Shown here piece by piece: positions 44,452 to 53,841 of a stretch of DNA of 64,000 nt. The stretch lies in contig NZ_BAABBO010000010.1 of assembly GCF_039538005.1 (NCBI RefSeq), positions 62,001 to 126,000 of the forward strand, written 5' to 3'. Under the pieces are notes generated by a model. The model was not told the origin of the DNA. It saw only the letters and a program-made list of their open reading frames with translations, and did no database searches. A program made the translations under genes and the position numbers. How positions within the stretch are numbered: the first letter of the stretch is position 1; each line of letters starts with the position of its first letter. The DNA is from Allohahella marinimesophila. GTDB taxonomy: Bacteria; Pseudomonadota; Gammaproteobacteria; Pseudomonadales; Oleiphilaceae.

Positions 44452-44801
44452 GGTGGCATGACCAGGCTTGGCACGGCGATGGCCAGGCTTGCGATGGCAG
44501 CGAACAGATAGACAGCGGCAGCTACTCGGCCCAGAAAGCGCTGCTGTGGTTGGTCGCTTTCAGCAGAAGGCGCATGCCGCCAGCTCATGTAAGCGCCCGC
44601 CAGGAGCATGACGAAAAAGAAAACACCCAATACCAGCAAGGTCGCATTGAGCCAGTTCAGAGCCCCCTGCTCTGCGCCTGGCGGCGCCAACTCGCAGGCC
44701 ACTGACAGCCCGCCGTAGAGCAGTACGAACCATACACTCCATATCACCAGACCCAGCACCAGATGAGCCGGGTGTCCGGGTTTCAGTCGTTCGAATGTCA
44801 T
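44442..44801 (-). CDS. Small three-helix protein of the oxidase operon
   Basis: A 119-residue protein with helices at about 14-38, 48-70 and 90-112. I recognise no family. Its ATG overlaps the subunit I stop in ATGA, and its stop overlaps the CtaG-like start. The position between subunit I/III and CtaG suggests an accessory oxidase subunit or assembly factor. The sequence around residue 76-86 is polar (APSAESDQPQQRF). Confidence 0.72.
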   Translation of the reverse strand: MTFERLKPGHPAHLVLGLVIWSVWFVLLYGGLSVACELAPPGAEQGALNWLNATLLVLGVFFFVMLLAGAYMSWRHAPSAESDQPQQRFLGRVAAAVYLFAAIASLAIAVPSLVMPPCL

Positions 44802-47314
44802 CCCCCACCCCAGCCCATAGGTAGCAGTATGAATGCGGCGAAACTGATCCAGAATACGCCAAGCGTATAGCTCCAGAAGGGTCTCAGAACGAAGGGTTCA
44901 TAAGGTGCTCTGGCACCGACATAGCGAATTCGAACCCGCACAGCCTGCAAGCCGGTGAGGATTACTGCGAGTCCACTATGGAGCAGCAGATACATGAGCA
45001 TGACGGTCAATACCGAGTCATGCGCGGACATGGTGGGTTGAAGCGGCGCAGCCAGCAACACCCACAACAGCGTAGCAAAGTGCACCAGGCCAATGAGACA
45101 CGCCAGCCACAGCCCGCGCTCGAGTCCATTGGATTCGCCCCGTCCCAGACGAGCAACTAGTTGCCGATAAAGCAAGACGCAAATGGTGAGCAGCCCACCA
45201 CTCGCGAGCAAGGGCCAAAACGAAATTGGCCCGTCGTCAGGCGCCTGCCATGATGGCCCCGCAGTCCACAGATAGAACCAGCCGAACAGTAGCGAAGCAT
45301 AGAGGGTCCCATTCGCCATCATCGTGATGATCATGCCCCAGCGCCCCGGCCCATCACAGGTTCGAGAATGCAGCGGCGGGCTATAGGGTTCGTCATCGTA
45401 AAAGGGCGCAGCAATAGGGTGCGCCCCATTGTGCCAGCTCCATTGCAGCAGATATCCGACGGCCAGGAGGCAGGCTGGCAGCGCAAGCAGGTAGCTCTTG
45501 GTGAGGAGACATATACACATAAGCGCGATGAAGCTGGCAGACAGCAGTGGCAGCCACGAGTTCGCCGGTAGATGCACGATCTCCTTCAGCTCCCCGGTCA
45601 CGGCATCCGACCCCCAGGTTTCACGAAGATCATGACGTGGCTCGTCCAGGCCAAACTCGCCGTTCTCGATCCTCTCCGGCAGATCGGGCCGATCCCACAT
45701 GGGCGTCCTGGTTTCAATTGTGGGAAGACTGGCGAAGTTGTAAGTCGTCACGGGCATTGGCGTAGCCCACTCCAGCGTATCGGCATTCCACGGGTTCCTG
45801 TCAGCCTTCCTGCCGAAGCGGAAATGCAGGGCGATATCGAGGATGATGACCGCCACACCGATTCCGGTGATAAAACCGCCAATCGACGAAATCAGATTGA
45901 ACCACTCCCAGCCCAGGCCCGCATCGTAGCTGTAGACCCGTCGGGGCATACCGAGCAGGCCGGTTAGATGCATGATGAAAAAGGTCAGATTGAAACCGAT
46001 AAAGAACAGCCAAAAACCCCAGCGTCCCAGTCTTTCAGACGACATGCGGCCCGAGACGTGTGGAAGCCAGTAATAGAGGCCGGCCACCAGGGGAAACATC
46101 ATTCCGCCAACGAGCACATAATGCATGTGGGCGACGACAAAATGGGTATCGTGCACCTGCCAGTTGAAGGGCACCAGTGCCAGCATCACGCCAGTGAATC
46201 CGCCGCATACGAAAACGACGAGAAAACCTACGATCCACAGCATCGGGAGACTGTATTTGACGTGACCGGACCATAAGGTCGCGAGCCAGGCGAAGATCTG
46301 AATGCCCGTGGGAATGGCTACCAGCATACTGGCCACCGAGAAGAACGCCAGCGCCAGACTCGGGATGCCTACGGTAAACATATGGTGCACCCAGAGTCCA
46401 AAACTGATAAAGCCCATTACGATGATAGCCAGCACGATCCACCGATACCCGACCAGTGGACGCTGGGCAAACACAGGGATCAGGGTAGAGACGATACCGG
46501 CCGCCGGCAGAAAGATGATATAGACCTCGGGATGGCCAAACAGCCAGAATAAATGCTGCCACAGCAGGGGATCACCGCCCCCATCCACTGCGAAGAATAT
46601 AAATCCGGCGGCCCGCTCGAGTTCGAGCAGTATGCTGCCGAGAATCAGCGGCGGAAAACCGAATATGATCATGAAGGCCATGGCCAGGATGTACCAGCAG
46701 AAGACCGGCATCCTGTTCAGCGACATGCCCTTGGTACGGGTGCGCAAGATGGACACCACCAACTCCACCCCGGCCGAGATCGCCGATATCTCCACGAAGG
46801 TGATGCCGATCAACCAGAAGTCCGAACCAGGTCCAGGCGAATATTCGATGCTGCTTAAAGGCGTGTACATGAACCAGCCGGCATCTGGCGCAATGTTCAG
46901 CAACAGGCTCGACATGATGATGAGGCCGCCGAAGAGGTAACACCAGTAGCCTAGAGCGCTGAGTCTGGGAAAGACCAGATCACGTGCCCCGATCATCTTG
47001 GGGATGAGATACATCGCGGCCCCCTCGAGGACCGGTATGGCGAACAGGAACATCATCACCGTGCCATGCATTGTGAAGAGCTGGTTATACAGAGCGGGAC
47101 TCACGATGTTCTGATTGGGCAAGGCCAATTGGGTGCGTATGAGCATCGCCAGCAGACCACCGACCAGAAAGAAGATCAGCCCGGTCACCAGAAAGCGCAG
47201 CCCGATCGTCGTGTGATTGACCGCCGCGAAGGCGCCCCAGCCTGGCTTGTAACTCCACACTCGATCCAGTCGCTGATGCCGCCCATGGTTGCGTTCGGCT
47301 ATCCTCTCAATCAT
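44798..47314 (-). CDS. ctaD: Cytochrome c oxidase subunit I-III fusion
   Basis: An 838-residue terminal oxidase subunit. Residues about 20-560 are subunit I: heme ligand in FTMHGTVMMFLFAIP, the Glu/His/Tyr region HLFWLFGHPEVYIIFLP, copper-B His pair VHHMFTVG, and heme His in HFVVAHMHYVLVGG. Residues about 640-835 match subunit III (GRWGMIITMMANGTLYASLL). Usual subunit I is about 530 residues, so a separate subunit III gene is not needed. The enzyme is a heme-copper oxidase of the A type, moving electrons from cytochrome c to oxygen. It overlaps coxB by eight bases. Confidence 0.93.
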   Translation of the reverse strand: MIERIAERNHGRHQRLDRVWSYKPGWGAFAAVNHTTIGLRFLVTGLIFFLVGGLLAMLIRTQLALPNQNIVSPALYNQLFTMHGTVMMFLFAIPVLEGAAMYLIPKMIGARDLVFPRLSALGYWCYLFGGLIIMSSLLLNIAPDAGWFMYTPLSSIEYSPGPGSDFWLIGITFVEISAISAGVELVVSILRTRTKGMSLNRMPVFCWYILAMAFMIIFGFPPLILGSILLELERAAGFIFFAVDGGGDPLLWQHLFWLFGHPEVYIIFLPAAGIVSTLIPVFAQRPLVGYRWIVLAIIVMGFISFGLWVHHMFTVGIPSLALAFFSVASMLVAIPTGIQIFAWLATLWSGHVKYSLPMLWIVGFLVVFVCGGFTGVMLALVPFNWQVHDTHFVVAHMHYVLVGGMMFPLVAGLYYWLPHVSGRMSSERLGRWGFWLFFIGFNLTFFIMHLTGLLGMPRRVYSYDAGLGWEWFNLISSIGGFITGIGVAVIILDIALHFRFGRKADRNPWNADTLEWATPMPVTTYNFASLPTIETRTPMWDRPDLPERIENGEFGLDEPRHDLRETWGSDAVTGELKEIVHLPANSWLPLLSASFIALMCICLLTKSYLLALPACLLAVGYLLQWSWHNGAHPIAAPFYDDEPYSPPLHSRTCDGPGRWGMIITMMANGTLYASLLFGWFYLWTAGPSWQAPDDGPISFWPLLASGGLLTICVLLYRQLVARLGRGESNGLERGLWLACLIGLVHFATLLWVLLAAPLQPTMSAHDSVLTVMLMYLLLHSGLAVILTGLQAVRVRIRYVGARAPYEPFVLRPFWSYTLGVFWISFAAFILLPMGWGGG

Positions 47315-48080
47315 CGTTCTGCTTCTCCTTAAGCCAACTATCGAAGGTGGCTGGCTCGTGAGCGATAACGGTGAATCTCATGTCGGTATGTTCGAGTCCG
47401 CAGAACTCGGCACACTGGCCATGGTATGTGCCGGGGGCATCGGCTTCGATACGCAGGATGTTCGTGCGGCCAGGCATGGTATCGAGCTTGCCGGCAAGCC
47501 TGGGCACCCAGAATGAGTGAATCACGTCAGCTGTGGTAAGATGCAGGTCAACAGCCTTGCCAGCTGGTATATGCAGTTCGTTCGTCAGACCCACATCTGT
47601 GTCAGGGTAGCTGACTTCCCAACGCCATTGATGCGCCTGCACATCGACACGAAGCGCCTGTCCCGACTCGAGAGGCAACGGCAACATACTGCGTCCTACA
47701 GGAATACCGACCAGAAGGATCACGGTGATACTGACAACCGGTAGGATAAGCCCTCCACCGAGAACCCAGCGGTTCTGGGTCCGTTGAGCTTCTACATCAG
47801 ATACAGTACCCGGATCACGTTTGATGGCATACAGCCAAAGCGCGACCACAATCAGCAGAATTACCGTGAAAAAGCCGAACATCCCCCACCATAGCAGCGC
47901 TGCCGATGCTGCATGAGGTCCTGCGGGATCAAGTGAGGAGAGGGGTCCGGAGCAGGCCGAGAGCAGCAGGCAGCTCGCAATACCGGTCATCCGAAATGAG
48001 CTACTATTCAGCCTTCGCCCGTAGATACTGCCTGCACGGCGTCGAACAACTTTCTCTAGATCATTGCGAGCGTTACCCAT
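47307..48080 (-). CDS. coxB: Cytochrome c oxidase subunit II, lipoprotein
   Basis: About 257 residues. A lipobox, LLLSAC, lies near residue 36; two helices follow at about 55-80 and 100-125, then a CuA cupredoxin domain with WRWEVSYP, HSFWVPRLAGK and the CuA site CAEFCGLEHTDM. There is no fused cytochrome c. The start is uncertain: ATG at 48080 (used), ATG at 48095 or TTG at 48104 all overlap the divergent gene at 48079, while the ATG at 47990 gives a short signal with no basic residues. No ribosome site settles it. Confidence 0.85.
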   Translation of the reverse strand: MGNARNDLEKVVRRRAGSIYGRRLNSSSFRMTGIASCLLLSACSGPLSSLDPAGPHAASAALLWWGMFGFFTVILLIVVALWLYAIKRDPGTVSDVEAQRTQNRWVLGGGLILPVVSITVILLVGIPVGRSMLPLPLESGQALRVDVQAHQWRWEVSYPDTDVGLTNELHIPAGKAVDLHLTTADVIHSFWVPRLAGKLDTMPGRTNILRIEADAPGTYHGQCAEFCGLEHTDMRFTVIAHEPATFDSWLKEKQNDD

Positions 48081-48561
48081 GGCCAAAGAGTCCATTCCAA
48101 GCAAAATGTCGATTCTGGGTCATCCGATCCATCCCATGGTGATTCATTTTCCAGTCGCAGCCTTGCTCATGCTGATCCCGGCCGACCTGGCTTACCTGTA
48201 TACAGGAGATGTCTTCTGGGCCCGGGCCGGTATCTGGCTGGTCGGTGTTGGCACCGTTGGCGGTTGGGTATCGGGCGCCATCGGCTTCATGGATCTCGTT
48301 CTGGTCGTGCAAATTCGAAATCTGATCACGGCCTGGTGTCATGCCATCCTCGCAGTGATGCTGCTGTCGATCGCTACGCTCAACTGGCTGCTTCGAGTGG
48401 TGAACCCCTTTGACGAAGTGATCATGCCATGGGGTCTGTACCTGTCCTTGCTGAGCGGACTGATGATTGGTCTGGCCAGCCTGCTTGGTGGCCTGCTCGT
48501 TTACGATCAGGCTGTCGCTGTATCGCCGGACAAGATGGCGGAACGCAGACACGACGGTTGA
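48079..48561 (+). CDS. DUF2231 family membrane protein
   Basis: About 160 residues with four helices. SILGHPIHPMVIHFPVAALL is the family hallmark with conserved His, and WLVGVGTVGGWVSGAIGFMD is the second block. His-rich DUF2231 proteins lie often next to oxidase or copper genes and may bind heme or metal. Starts at 48079 or 48106 are both possible; no clear ribosome site. The 48079 ATG shares the same CATG as one possible coxB start. Confidence 0.78.
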   Translation: MAKESIPSKMSILGHPIHPMVIHFPVAALLMLIPADLAYLYTGDVFWARAGIWLVGVGTVGGWVSGAIGFMDLVLVVQIRNLITAWCHAILAVMLLSIATLNWLLRVVNPFDEVIMPWGLYLSLLSGLMIGLASLLGGLLVYDQAVAVSPDKMAERRHDG

Positions 48562-48584
48562 AGCTGGCTTGAAAGGCACTACTG

Positions 48585-49046
48585 TCACATCCAGTTCCCG
48601 ACTTCGGGTTTGCCCAGTACGATCAGAATAATCCCTGTCATCAGCAAGGTTGTGATTGCGGCAGACAGCCAGCACCAGACAGCTATTGATTTTTCGCTGT
48701 GCGATTCCGCCCTCACTATCAGAAAACCCAGGCCGCCATGTGTGATCACAAGTCCGGTCACCAGCGTCAGTTTGACGATGAGCCAGGCGTCCACGGTCTT
48801 GTTCAAAACGAAAACCCCCGTGCCAGCGACAATAGCGATGAGCGCAGCTGGGGTGGCAATGCGTGTGAAAAGGAAGCGGGCAATCTCGACATCCTTCACT
48901 TCGCCACCCGCGAGCGATCGGCGTCGATCGGAGCTTCCGGAGATGACAGCCGGCAGATAAAGCAGCCCTGCCGCCCAGAACAGCAGTGCGGCAATGTGCA
49001 GTATCAAAAATCCCAACATCCTGTAGGCAAGCTCCTTGATGAGCAT
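48585..49046 (-). CDS. CopD/HemJ-like membrane protein
   Basis: A 153-residue protein with four helices. HIAALLFWAAGLLYLPAVI, RIATPAALIAIVAGTGVFV and LVTGLVITHGGLG match the HemJ/CopD superfamily, which includes protoporphyrinogen oxidase HemJ and copper-resistance CopD. HemJ would supply heme for the neighbouring oxidase, but the key HemJ residues cannot be confirmed by eye. It converges on the DUF2231 gene. Confidence 0.72.
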   Translation of the reverse strand: MLIKELAYRMLGFLILHIAALLFWAAGLLYLPAVISGSSDRRRSLAGGEVKDVEIARFLFTRIATPAALIAIVAGTGVFVLNKTVDAWLIVKLTLVTGLVITHGGLGFLIVRAESHSEKSIAVWCWLSAAITTLLMTGIILIVLGKPEVGNWM

Positions 49047-49177
49047 TCTGAGTACAAGCAGGGCCTGGCCCGGCAGTCCAAACAGGTGTACGTCAGATAA
49101 TACGCAGTAAGACCAGCATGGAGGAGATCAGTCGGGCGCCAACATTGCTGCCACCAGAGCAGAATCTGCACTTCAAC

Positions 49178-49636
49178 TCAGGTCAGATCCAGCGGAATTA
49201 TGGTGCCCTTGGCAGTACCGGGCAACAGTGTCAGCCGGCCGACGGTGATCGGCAGGCGAAAGCGTCGGCGACCAGCACTGCCCGGATTGAAGTACAGTAC
49301 ACCGTCGAGGACATCGTTGCGCGGCTTGTGAGAGTGGCCAGCGATGATGATCCTGCAGCCAGCGGCTGCGCAGGGGTCCAATGTCTTGACGTCGTGAAGT
49401 AGAAAGAGCTGATGGCCTGCAAAGTCTAGCACCCGGGTATCAGGAAGGTCGGCAGCGCGACCGCTCGTATCGATGTTACCTCGAATAGCAATGACCGGCG
49501 CGATATGTTCCAGGCGATCAAGCACAGCGTCCTGCCCGATGTCGCCAGCGTGGATAATCAGATCCGAGCCAGCCAGCGCTTCTGCTGCCCGCGGACGCAG
49601 CAGGCCATGCGTATCAGCAATGACGCCGATGTTCAT
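49178..49636 (-). CDS. YfcE/MJ0936-type metallophosphoesterase
   Basis: A 152-residue cytosolic phosphodiesterase. The metal motifs are in order: IADTHG (D8, H10), IIHAGDIG, AIRGNID and IIAGHSHKPR. Length and order match the small YfcE family, which cleaves phosphodiesters in vitro; the natural substrate is unknown. It is followed after 27 bases by the Dps gene, which lies upstream on the same strand. Confidence 0.9.
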   Translation of the reverse strand: MNIGVIADTHGLLRPRAAEALAGSDLIIHAGDIGQDAVLDRLEHIAPVIAIRGNIDTSGRAADLPDTRVLDFAGHQLFLLHDVKTLDPCAAAGCRIIIAGHSHKPRNDVLDGVLYFNPGSAGRRRFRLPITVGRLTLLPGTAKGTIIPLDLT

Positions 49637-49663
49637 GCTCGACCTGCCATACAGCTGTTCTGT

Positions 49664-50134
49664 CTACTTCCGAATGGCTCTCAACATCCAGGAGGTCTTT
49701 TCATGCACCCGCATCCTGTCGGATACCAGCGCCGCTGTGGATTCATCATCAGCTTCCTGTGCAACTTTCAGCACTTCTCTCGATGTTCTTACCACCTGCT
49801 CATGACCTTTGGTGAGCAGATCCACCATCTCATCCGAGCTCGGTACACCGTCTACTTCCTTGACTGAACTGAGACGGGCGAATTCCTTATAGGTCCCGGG
49901 CGCAGCAACATCCAGCGTTCTTATTCGCTCTGCAATATCGTCAACAGCAGCCGCAAGTTCAGTGTAGTGCTCTTCGAACATCAGATGGAGTTCACGAAAA
50001 GCCGGTCCTGTTACGTTCCAGTGAAAGTTATGAGTCTGCAGATACAGCGTGTAGGAGTCAGCCAATAGGCGGCTGAGGCCTTCAGCTATGGCTACTCGGT
50101 TGTCCTTGTTGATACCAATATCAATTCCGGTCAT
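49664..50134 (-). CDS. dps: Dps family DNA-protecting ferritin-like protein
   Basis: A 156-residue four-helix protein that forms dodecamers, oxidises and stores iron, and protects DNA under stress. The ferroxidase region is THNFHWNVTGPAF plus MFEEHYTELAAAVDDIAERI. The ATG at 50134 has AGGAA eight bases upstream; a longer frame from 50176 lacks support. OxyR- or Fur-type sites were not recognised by eye. Gene assignment is firm. Confidence 0.93.
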   Translation of the reverse strand: MTGIDIGINKDNRVAIAEGLSRLLADSYTLYLQTHNFHWNVTGPAFRELHLMFEEHYTELAAAVDDIAERIRTLDVAAPGTYKEFARLSSVKEVDGVPSSDEMVDLLTKGHEQVVRTSREVLKVAQEADDESTAALVSDRMRVHEKTSWMLRAIRK

Positions 50135-50211
50135 CTGTGCGTTCCTGTTCTGGTGAAGCGAATACCGCAAGGGCAAGTCTGTTAATACGAAAACCCACGT
50201 GGTCGCAGACT

Positions 50212-51135
50212 TTAATCAGTATAACGCGATGGCGTGCTGACAGGCACCGCAGACTGCGCTCTCTTCTGAAGCAGAATGGTAGCGAGCATGGCGATCGCTA
50301 TTCCCGGCAATGTCATGAGCGGAATCGGCCCGTCCCCAACTACTATACTCAGCAGCGCGACAGAGGCGGGATTGAGGTAGATATAGGCATTGACGCGACT
50401 GGGGCCCAGAACCACGATCGTACGCTGGAAGAGATACACCGTGCCTATCGTGGCGCCGACGACAAGATAGGCCATCTGCCAGGCCGCCTGGCGGTCCAGA
50501 AGCTGCCAGTCCGGCGTATTGCCGGTCGCCAGCAAGGCAATGGTCATCCAGAAGCAACCACCCAACAGAATCCCCAGCACCAGCACGATCATGGGATCAT
50601 TCCGGTAGAGCCGCTTCATCGAAACGGCATAACAGGCCATCAGCACCGCGCCGCCGAAAAAAATCAGGTCACCGGTATTCAGGCTCAGCGAGAGAACATC
50701 GGCCTGGCGCCCGGTAAAAATAACCCAGCAAGCGCCTGCAGCGCCTAGTAAATAGATCCAGACCCGGCTCTGCGCCAACTTTTCCCCGAGTACAAGCCGA
50801 CTGATGATCGCCGTCATTAACGGCACTAGCGTATAAATCGCCGCGGTATTGAGGGCGGTGGTCGTCTTCAGGGCTTCGAACATGCACACAAAAAATGCGG
50901 AGAAAAAGAAGCTGATGATGAGCGCCCGTGGCATTGCGGGCAAAATTCGAGCGCGCAGCGAAGGCTGCATCAAAACGACCGGCGCCAGAATGATTACAGA
51001 GCATACAAAGCGTAGCAAGGTGAGCGAATACGGATTCAGTACACTTGCCAATCTGGCCGATGCGATAAATGAGCCCGCAACGAGCAGAGTGGCCAGCAGC
51101 ACCAGGGCGTGGGCTGTTGCGACCTCTGCTTTCAA
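50212..51135 (-). CDS. EamA/DMT superfamily exporter
   Basis: A 307-residue carrier with ten helices in two EamA repeats (about 8-140 and 155-290). TTALNTAAIYTLVPLMTAII and VNAYIYLNPASVALLSIVVG are the typical helix ends of each repeat. The start is TTG at 51135, with only TAGGGT close to it, so the true start could differ. Members export amino acids or metabolites. Substrate unknown. Confidence 0.85.
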   Translation of the reverse strand: MKAEVATAHALVLLATLLVAGSFIASARLASVLNPYSLTLLRFVCSVIILAPVVLMQPSLRARILPAMPRALIISFFFSAFFVCMFEALKTTTALNTAAIYTLVPLMTAIISRLVLGEKLAQSRVWIYLLGAAGACWVIFTGRQADVLSLSLNTGDLIFFGGAVLMACYAVSMKRLYRNDPMIVLVLGILLGGCFWMTIALLATGNTPDWQLLDRQAAWQMAYLVVGATIGTVYLFQRTIVVLGPSRVNAYIYLNPASVALLSIVVGDGPIPLMTLPGIAIAMLATILLQKRAQSAVPVSTPSRYTD

Positions 51136-51392
51136 ACCCTAGGCTGCCTCGAGCTTCGACTGACCCATTTCATCCTCTGAAGCACCTATAACGATACACC
51201 ACTTCGACATCGTTCCATCCTCGCGTGTTCACCAGAAACAGGGAGCATCGATACTAAAGCGGCTATCGGGCAGGAGCAACCGAAGAAAATATTGTGGCCG
51301 CTCAAGCCAAGCGGTCAATGTGAGAATCTCGTGTGACTGCTACTATGAGAGGGCGTTATACCAGCATCCTCATCTGTTTCAGAGAAAACGAC

Positions 51393-51536
51393 ATGACCTT
51401 ACATATACAGCTCATACCACTGCTTTCCATCCTGGCCGGCATCCTCATTCTGCTGAGCCCTAAACTGCTGAATTATGTGGTAGCCATCTACCTCATCGCT
51501 ATCGGTCTCATTCAGATCTTCGGCCTGCAAATCTGA
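51393..51536 (+). CDS. DUF3096 family small membrane protein
   Basis: A 47-residue protein with two hydrophobic stretches, LIPLLSILAGILILLSP and LLNYVVAIYLIAIGLIQIFG, matching the short DUF3096 family. The ATG at 51393 follows AGAGAAA; an upstream start at 51333 adds a charged segment not seen in the family. Function unknown. Confidence 0.72.
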   Translation: MTLHIQLIPLLSILAGILILLSPKLLNYVVAIYLIAIGLIQIFGLQI

Positions 51537-51618
51537 TAATATAGGTTCACTATCTGTTTGAAACCATGAAGCCTTGTAGTCGTAAGCTATAGCCAGCAAG
51601 GCACCAGGGAGACACGGC

Positions 51619-51945
51619 ATGACGATGAGCACCCACTACGAGCCAAGTGAACCTACACGCGCAGAGATGGAAGCGATGGATGGGCCAGCGGTCCTGGAAT
51701 TCGGCACGCCCTGGTGTGGCCATTGCCAGGCTGCGCAGCCTCATCTCGAAGCTGCGCTGGACACGCATCCAGAGGTGCCGCACATCAAGATAGAGGATGG
51801 CAAAGGCAAGCCTCTGGGCCGGTCATTCAAGGTGAAGCTCTGGCCGACGCTGGTCTTCCTGAGGGATGGGCAGGAGATCAACCGCCTGGTCCGGCCAATC
51901 AATGATCGAACAATCCGGGAGGCACTGGCCTCGATCACAGCCTGA
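51619..51945 (+). CDS. Thioredoxin-fold protein
   Basis: A 108-residue cytosolic protein. The redox motif is C33-G-H-C36 in TPWCGHCQAAQ, and LWPTLVFLRDGQEINRLVRP gives the cis-Pro and following strand. CGHC is more typical of disulfide isomerase-type proteins than CGPC of thioredoxin, implying a higher redox potential. AGGGAGA precedes the ATG. It lies 82 bases after the DUF3096 gene and ends against the antiporter stop. Confidence 0.87.
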   Translation: MTMSTHYEPSEPTRAEMEAMDGPAVLEFGTPWCGHCQAAQPHLEAALDTHPEVPHIKIEDGKGKPLGRSFKVKLWPTLVFLRDGQEINRLVRPINDRTIREALASITA

Positions 51946-53841
51946 TCAGCGTTCCGTATCTGATTCTGGTGGCATCCATATTGGCGCCTCTCTCTGCTCT
52001 GGCGTTTCCCAGTCCTGTTGCATCGCACTACTCAAGGCCTCTTCCAGTTTCATGAACAGCTCCCCATAGCGGGGGCTGAAATCGATGCTGCCATCCATCT
52101 CCTGCCAGGCCTGAAAAAGTTCATCTTCATGCGCTTTTTCGTTGTCCACGAATGCGGCGGTCATCTGCCTCGCTCGAAGTGGATGAACGCCCATGGCCGT
52201 GAGCGCATGGCTGCCGGCCTCGAGCGCGGAATGATAGGTCTCACTGACAATATCATCGGCGCCAGCGACGCGTAACCGGTATCCATGACCACGGTCAAAA
52301 GCCCGCGCGAGTATCCAGACGCCGGGATGATACTGTTTCACGTGCTGTACCATTTCGACCGCACGCTCCCGGTCATCTATTGCCACGACCAGCAAACGGG
52401 CGTGCTCTATTCCTGCGGTTTCCAGCAGGTCCGAACGACTGGCATCGCCAAAGAAACTCTTGATATTGATCTGACGCACATTTTCGATCTGCGCGATCTC
52501 ATGATCCAGCACCACGATGGGGATATTGTTGGCACGCAGCAAGCGACAGACAATCTGGCCAAAGCGACCGACGCCAGCGACGATGACCGGGGCCTGCTCA
52601 TCGATAGTATCGGCTTCCCTGCCCTCATTCTGCGCACTTCGGTATCTCGGCAGGACTACCCGGTCGTACACTATGAACAAGGCCGGCGTGAGGAACATGG
52701 AGAAGGCGACCACTACAGAAAGAATCTGAGACGTTTCAACGGCAATGACCTTATTCTGCACACTGTAAGTCAGCAGAACGAAGCCAAACTCACCAGCCTG
52801 GGCGAGACTCAGCGTAAATAGCCAGCCGTTACTACCCTTGATGCGAAACAACAGCGCGAGCCCAAGAAGAATGCTGGCCTTCACGACTATGACCGCCAGA
52901 CCTAGCGCGAGGATAGTCCCCCACTCCGCTGCGAGGATGTCGAAATTGATGCCGGCACCGACAGTAATGAAGAACAGCCCCAACAGCAGGCCCTTGAAGG
53001 GCTCCAGATTAGCCTCGAGTTCGTGGCGGAATTCGCTGTTCGCCAATACGACCCCGGCAAGAAAGGCCCCAAGCGCGGGCGACAGACTCACCAGCCCCAT
53101 CAGCGCCGCAATTCCTATCACAAGCATGAGGGCCGTAGCCGTGAAGACTTCGCGAAGGCCCGACTGCGCGACATATCGAAACAAGGGTTTGCTCAGAAAA
53201 ATTCCGCCAACGATCACAGCACCGATTGCGCCAATGACTACCAGCGCATGAGCCCATCCCGGCAAATGTTCGACCAGATTTATGCTACTGGCATGCGCAT
53301 CGGCCTTGTCACCGAGACCTGCCAACTCGGGCAAAGCCAGCAATGGAATGAGGGCGAGCATTGGAATGACAGCAATATCCTGGAACAACAGAACAGAAAA
53401 GGCACTGCGCCCGCCTTCGGTTTTAACCAGGCCCTTTTCGTTCAAGGTCTGCAATACAATGGCTGTAGATGAGAGTGCGAAGATCAGACCTGTCGCTAGC
53501 GCGGTCTGCCAGGCCAGGCCCAGCCAGATGGCGATACCCATTCCCGCACCGGCTGTCAGGGCAACCTGCAATCCGCCCAGCCCCACCAGACGCACCCGCA
53601 TGGCCCAGAGTGCCTTTGGATCCAGCTCCATACCCACCAGGAAGAGCATCATCACTACACCGAACTCGGCAAAGTGCTGAATGGTGGTGGTCTCCTGCCC
53701 CACCAATCCCGTGACAGGCCCAATAACGACCCCTGCGACGAGATAGCCGAGCACAGATCCAAGTCCCCAGCGCTTGGCCAGTGGCACAGCTATCACTGCC
53801 GCAATGAGGTAGACGAAAGCTTGAATAAAATACTCGGTCAT
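51946..53841 (-). CDS. Kef-type monovalent cation:proton antiporter (CPA2)
   Basis: A 631-residue membrane protein. The transport domain (about 1-380) has some 12 helices with GYLVAGVVIGPVTGL, FALSSTAIVLQTLNEKG and LSPALGAFLAGVVLA, and a TrkA-N Rossmann domain follows (about 400-520, VIVAGVGRFGQIVCRLL). No second TrkA-C domain is obvious. It resembles KefB/KefC/YbaL, K+ or Na+/H+ antiporters. The N-terminus overlaps the secreted-protein gene stop by four bases, so they share a transcript. Confidence 0.9.
   Translation of the reverse strand: MTEYFIQAFVYLIAAVIAVPLAKRWGLGSVLGYLVAGVVIGPVTGLVGQETTTIQHFAEFGVVMMLFLVGMELDPKALWAMRVRLVGLGGLQVALTAGAGMGIAIWLGLAWQTALATGLIFALSSTAIVLQTLNEKGLVKTEGGRSAFSVLLFQDIAVIPMLALIPLLALPELAGLGDKADAHASSINLVEHLPGWAHALVVIGAIGAVIVGGIFLSKPLFRYVAQSGLREVFTATALMLVIGIAALMGLVSLSPALGAFLAGVVLANSEFRHELEANLEPFKGLLLGLFFITVGAGINFDILAAEWGTILALGLAVIVVKASILLGLALLFRIKGSNGWLFTLSLAQAGEFGFVLLTYSVQNKVIAVETSQILSVVVAFSMFLTPALFIVYDRVVLPRYRSAQNEGREADTIDEQAPVIVAGVGRFGQIVCRLLRANNIPIVVLDHEIAQIENVRQINIKSFFGDASRSDLLETAGIEHARLLVVAIDDRERAVEMVQHVKQYHPGVWILARAFDRGHGYRLRVAGADDIVSETYHSALEAGSHALTAMGVHPLRARQMTAAFVDNEKAHEDELFQAWQEMDGSIDFSPRYGELFMKLEEALSSAMQQDWETPEQREAPIWMPPESDTER

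Noticed and set aside
50182..50215. Stem AAGTCTG/CAGACTT near the DMT gene stop
   Set aside because: Only seven pairs with a loop of over 20 bases and no T-run, so not a convincing terminator.
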